From: Ursus arctos
Lineage: Eukaryota; Chordata; Mammalia; Carnivora; Ursidae
Assembly: GCF_023065955.2 (NCBI RefSeq)
Contig: NW_026622985.1
Location: forward strand, 2,192,001 to 2,256,000
Length of the DNA stretch: 64,000 bases
Reading direction: 5' to 3'
Shown: one piece after another, positions 60,019-64,000 of the stretch
How the letters are laid out: each line of letters starts with the position of its first letter
How positions within the stretch are numbered: position 1 is the first letter of the stretch
Notes under the pieces: generated by a model
What the model was told of the DNA's origin: nothing
The model's input: only the letters and a program-made list of their open reading frames with translations
Databases searched by the model: none
Made by a program: the position numbers and the translations under genes

Positions 60019-60211
60019 GAGGCGCCTGGGTGGCGCAGTCATTGAGCGCCTGTCTCCGGCTTAGGGCGTCATCCCAGCGGTCCGGAAAGGAGTCCCTCAT
60101 CGGGCTCCTCCGCTGGGAGCCTGCTTCTTCCTCTCTCACTCCCCTGCTTCTGTTCCATTCTTGCTGTCTGTCTCCCTCTCTCAGATAAGTAAATAAATAA
60201 AATCTTTAAAG
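60019..60211 (+). mobile_element. CAN-SINE in the 5'UTR of the young L1
   Basis: Head gaggcgcctgggtggcgcag, CT block and AAGTAAATAAATAAAATCTTTAAA tail. TSD: aagaagcccaca at 60003-60014 and 60212-60223, perfect over 12 bp and partly matching beyond. It ends about 100 bp before the first ORF1 start and post-dates the L1. Confidence 0.94.
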
Positions 60212-60362
60212 AAGAAGCCCACATCTCTAAGATCCCTATAAAACAAGGGGCACGGCCTGGGACCCAGTCAATAATTTGGGCTCTGGACAGCCCCGCAACC
60301 TCTCCTCATCAGAATGACAAGAAGGAGAAGCCCCCCCCCAGCAAAGAAAAGACAGTGAGTCA

Positions 60363-61217
60363 GTGGCCTCTGCCACAGAAGTAACGGATATGGATGTAAC
60401 CAAATTATCAGAAATGGAATTCAGAGTAACAATGGTCAAGATAATGAGTAGACTTGAAAAAAGTATTCAGGAAAATGTTACTGAGAATATAGAATCCCTA
60501 AGGGCGGAAATGAGAGCGAATTTGACAGAAATTAAAAATTCTATGAGCCAAATGCAGGCAAAACTAGAGGCTCTGACGGCCAGGGTCATGGAAGCGGAGG
60601 AAAGGGTTAGTGAATTGGAGGATGGGTTAATAGAGGAAAAAATAAAAATAAGAGATGGTCTTAAAAAAATCCACGCCCACGAATGTTGGCTACGGGAGAT
60701 TACTGACTCAACGAAACGATCCAATGTTAGAATCATCGGCATCCCCGAGGGGGTGGAGAAAAACAGAGGTCTAGAAGAGATATTTGAACAAATTGTAGCT
60801 GAAAACTTCCCTAATCTAGCGAGGAAAACAAACATTCGTGTCCAAGAGGCAGAGAGGACCCCTCCCAAGCTCAACCATGACAGACCTACACCACGTCACG
60901 TCATAGTGCAACTCGCAAATATGAGATCCAAGGATACGGTATTGAAAGCGGCCAGGGCAAAGAAATTTCTCACGTACCAAGGCAAAGGCATCAGAATTAC
61001 GTCAGACCTGTCTACACAGACCTGGAATGAGAGAAAGGGTTGGGGGAGCATTTTTAAAGCTCTTTCAGAGAAAAACATGCAGCCAAGGATCCTTTATCCA
61101 GCAAGGCTGTCATTCAGAATTGATGGAGAAATAAAGACATTTCAGAATCGACAGTCACTAGCCAATTTCGTAACCACGAAACCAGCCCTACAGGAGGTAT
61201 TACGGGGGGTTCTATAA
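60363..61217 (+). CDS. L1 ORF1 protein (nucleic-acid chaperone), N-terminus broken
   Basis: 284 codons. ORF1p is the trimeric RNA-binding protein that coats L1 RNA in the cytoplasmic ribonucleoprotein. In order: a heptad-rich coiled coil (about residues 28-115, e.g. MQAKLEALTARVMEAEERV), an RRM-like domain (about 120-215, opening NVRIIGIPEG, with RPTPRHVIVQLAN at 174-186), and the C-terminal domain (about 216-280, RILYPARLSF, then KPALQEVLRG). The annotated start is internal. An upstream ATG at 60314 opens a conserved-looking MTRRRSP start but is out of frame by one base at a C9 run (60331-60339), so the native N-terminus of about 16 codons is lost by frameshift. From the internal ATG the frame is fully open to its stop. 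Confidence 0.93.
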   Translation: MASATEVTDMDVTKLSEMEFRVTMVKIMSRLEKSIQENVTENIESLRAEMRANLTEIKNSMSQMQAKLEALTARVMEAEERVSELEDGLIEEKIKIRDGLKKIHAHECWLREITDSTKRSNVRIIGIPEGVEKNRGLEEIFEQIVAENFPNLARKTNIRVQEAERTPPKLNHDRPTPRHVIVQLANMRSKDTVLKAARAKKFLTYQGKGIRITSDLSTQTWNERKGWGSIFKALSEKNMQPRILYPARLSFRIDGEIKTFQNRQSLANFVTTKPALQEVLRGVL

Positions 61218-61289
61218 AAGTAAAAAGGCCCCAAGAGTGATACAAAACAGAAAGTCACAGCCAATACAAACAAAGACTTTACTGACAAC

Positions 61290-64000
61290 ATGGCAGTATT
61301 AAAAGCATATCTCTCAGTACTCAGTCTTAACATTAATGGTTTAAATTCTTGCTTTTAATGCCACAGGGTTGCAGATTGGATAAAAAGAAATGACCCATCC
61401 ATTTGCTGTCTACAAGAGACTCATTTCGAACCCAAAGATGCATTCAGACTGAGAGTAAGGGGATGGAGTACCATCTTTCACGCAAATGGACCTCAAAAGA
61501 AAGCTGGGGTAGCAATTCTCATATCAGATAAACTGGATTTTAAACTACAGACTATAGTTAGAGATGCAGAAGGGCACTATATTATTCTTAAAGGAAGTAT
61601 TCAACAAGTGGATATGACAATTATAAATATATATGCCCCCAACAGGGGAGCAGCAAGATACACAAGCCAACTCTTAACCAGAATAAAGAGACATATAGAT
61701 AAAAATACATTAATAGTAGGGGACCTCAACACTCCACTCTCAGAAATAGACAGAACACCCTGGCAAAAACTAAGCAAAGAATCAAAGGCTTTGAATGCCA
61801 TACTCGACGAGTTGGACCTCTTAGATATATATAGAACACTACACCCCAGAACCAAAGAATACTCATTCTATTCTAATGCCCATGGAACATTTTCAAGAAT
61901 AGACCATGTTCTGGGACACAAAACAGGTCTCAGCCGATACCAAAAGATTGAAATTATCCCCTGCATATTCTCAGACCACAACGCTCTGAAATTGGAACTC
62001 AACCACAAGGAAAAATTTGGAAGAAACTCAAACACTTGGAGACTAAGAACCATCCTGCTCAGAAATGACTCGATAAACCAGGAAATCAAAAATCAAATTA
62101 AACAATTTATGGAGACCAATGAAATGAAAATACAACAGTCCAAAACCTATGGGATACTGCAAAGACAGTCCTAAGGGGGAAATACATAGCCATCCAAGCC
62201 TCACTCAAAAGAATAGAAAAATCTAAAATGCAGTTTTTATATTCTCACCTCAAGAAGCTGGAACAGCAACAGAGGGACAGGCCTAATCCACGTACAAGGA
62301 AGCAGTTGACCAAAATTAAAGCTGAAATCAATCAAGCAGAAACCAGAAGTACAGTAGAGCAGATCAACAGGACTAGAAGCTGGTTCTTGGAGAGAATCAA
62401 TAAAATTGACAGACCACTGGCAAGACTTATCCAAAAGAAAAGAGAAAGGACCCAGATTATTAAAATTATGAATGAAAAAGGAGATGTCATGACGAACACC
62501 ATTGAAATTGGAAGGATTATTAGAAATTTTTATCAACAGCTATATGCCAATAAACTAAGCAATCTGGAAGAGATGGAATCCTTCCTGGAAACCTATAAAC
62601 TACCAAGATTGAAACCGGAAGAAATTGATTTCTTAAACAGGCCAATTAATTATGAAGAAATTGAGTCAGTGATAAACAACCTTCCAAATAACAAAACTCC
62701 AGGCCCGGACGGTTTTCCTGGGGAATTCTACCAAACATTCAAAGAAGAAATAATACCTATTCTCCTAAAGCTTTTTCAAAAAATAGAAACAGAAGGAAAG
62801 CTACCAAACTCATTCTATGAGGCCAATATCACCTTGATCCCCAAACCAGGCAAAGACCCCCTCAAAAAGGAGAATTACAGACCGATTTCCCTAATGAATA
62901 TGGACGCCAAAATCCTCAACAAGATACTTGCTAATAGAATCCAACAGTTCATTAAAAGGATTATCCACCACGATCAAGTGGGATTCATACATGGGATGCA
63001 AGCGTGGTTCAATATTCGCAAATCAATCAGCGTGATACATCATATCAACAAGAAAAGACTCATGAACCATATGATCCTCTCAATCGATGCCGAAAAAGCA
63101 TTTGACAAAACACAGCATCCTTTCCTGATTAAAACCCTTCAGAGTGTAGGAATAGAAGGTACTTTTCTCAATCTCATAAAAGCCATCTATGAAAAGCCTA
63201 CTGCAAATATTATTCTCAATGGGGAAAAGCTGGAAGCCTTTCCCTTAAGATCAGGAACACGACAAGGATGCCCACTCTCGCCACTATTATTCAACATAGT
63301 ACTAGAAGTCCTTGCAACAGCAATCAGACAACAAAAAGGGATCAAAGGTATTCAAATCGGCAAAGAAGAAGTCAAAATGTCTCTCTTCGCAGATGACATG
63401 ATACTCTATATGGAAAACCCAAAAGAATCCATCCCAAACTATTAGAAGTTATAGAGCAATTCAGTAACGTGGCGGGATACAAAATCAATGCTCAGAAATC
63501 AGTTGCATTTCTGTACACGAATAACGAGAACGAAGAAAGAGAAATTAGGGAATCCATCCCATTTACAATAGCACCAAAAACCATACGTTACCTTGGAATT
63601 AACTTAACCAGAGACGTAAAGGACCTTTATTCTAGAAACTATAAATCACTCTTAAAAGACATTGAGGAAGACATAAAAAGATGGAAAGATATTCCATGCT
63701 CATGGATCGGAAGAATTAACATAGTTAAAATGTCCATGCTACCCAGAGCAATCTGCACTTTCAATGCTATCCCGATCAAAATACCGAGAACGTTTTTCAA
63801 AGAACTGGAACAAATAGTCCTTAAATTTGTATGGAACCAGAAAAGGACCCGAATCTCCAAGGAACTGTTGAAAAGGAAAAACAAAGCTGGGGGCATCACA
63901 ATGCCGGATTTCGAGCTGTACTACAAAGCTGTGATCACAAAGACAGCATGGTACTGGCACAAAAACAGACACATAGACCAATGGAACAGAATAGAGAGCC
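61290..64000 (+). pseudogene. L1 ORF2 (endonuclease-reverse transcriptase), three breaks, 3' end outside window
   Basis: ATG at 61290 starts MAVLKAYLSVLSLNINGLNS, but TAA at 61356-61358 stops it after 22 codons. The same frame then stays open to 62174 and holds the endonuclease: QETHF (Glu at 61416), GDLNTPLSEID, SRIDHVLGH and SDHNAL, so the usual acidic, Asn and His catalytic positions are present. A frameshift near 62135 moves ORF2 to the frame open to 63445, with [25 protein letters not shown] and the RT active site FADD (63386-63397). A one-base loss near 63435 causes a stop at 63443-63445, and the third frame is open to the window end ([17 protein letters not shown]). ORF2p nicks DNA and copies L1 RNA at the nick; this copy could not make it whole. 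Confidence 0.93.

Larger units (their letters stand above)
58994..64000 (+). mobile_element. Young full-length-type L1, cut by window end
   Basis: Starts with the carnivore L1 5' end (gagactcttggaagatggcg), then a CpG-rich 5'UTR, ORF1, a 72-bp spacer and ORF2. The window ends inside the RT/C-terminal part of ORF2. It lies inside, and antiparallel to, an old L1. The 5' end is not truncated. A SINE sits in the 5'UTR. ORF1 and ORF2 each carry breaks, so the copy is unlikely to be autonomous, but decay is light compared with all other L1s here. Confidence 0.95.

Noticed and set aside
60467..60874. 135-codon minus-strand frame
   Set aside because: It is the antisense shadow of L1 ORF1.

Overview
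The window is a gene-poor, repeat-dense piece of a carnivore nuclear genome. The main evidence is 25 copies of the tRNA-Lys-derived CAN-SINE (SINEC). Each copy has a tRNA-like head, a CT-rich middle and an AAATAAA/AAATCTT tail, and most are bounded by target-site duplications (TSDs) readable in the sequence. Carnivore-type LINE-1 (L1) ends are also present. The SINE variant ending in a TCTCTCGCTGGCTGTCTCTC block before the tail suggests a caniform, probably an arctoid such as a bear; that last step is inference. I found no host protein-coding gene. The only clear coding sequence belongs to L1 elements.

Layout. 1-18 kb: AT-rich unsupported sequence with old L1 debris (2.3-3.0, 8.8-10.3, 12.0-12.7 kb), a younger L1 3' end (11.0-11.7 kb) interrupted by a pogo/Tigger-type DNA element, a MaLR-type LTR (13.6-14.1 kb) and six SINEs (a seventh lies at 17.8 kb). 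18.4-22.2 kb: an L1 cluster in which a minus-strand L1 abuts a plus-strand ORF2 segment, itself split by a 547-bp solo-LTR-like insertion. 24.2-29.8 kb: visibly more GC-rich, no recognised gene, a MIR, one SINE with a CTTT-expanded tail, and a tiny exon-like hydrophobic segment. 30-40 kb: four L1 fragments and a Tigger1 transposase remnant. 40-54 kb: mostly AT-rich unsupported sequence with a Tigger/MER2-like element, a U2 snRNA fragment inserted in a SINE tail, an AT-rich 194-bp repeat, an L2 and several SINEs. 54-59 kb: an old minus-strand L1 used repeatedly as a landing pad by SINEs, a twin-primed L1, a retrocopied mRNA 3' end and finally a young L1. 59-64 kb: that young L1, with intact 5' end, CpG-rich tandem 5'UTR monomers, ORF1 and most of ORF2; it runs off the window.

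The features do not form a pathway. What they record is layered L1-driven retrotransposition: L1 copies, SINEs, an snRNA fragment and an mRNA 3' end mobilised in trans, on top of much older L2, MIR, MaLR and Tigger remains. I see no previously undescribed biological system. The most distinctive items are the nested U2 fragment, the twin-primed L1 with both junctions readable, and the 5'UTR monomers of the young L1.
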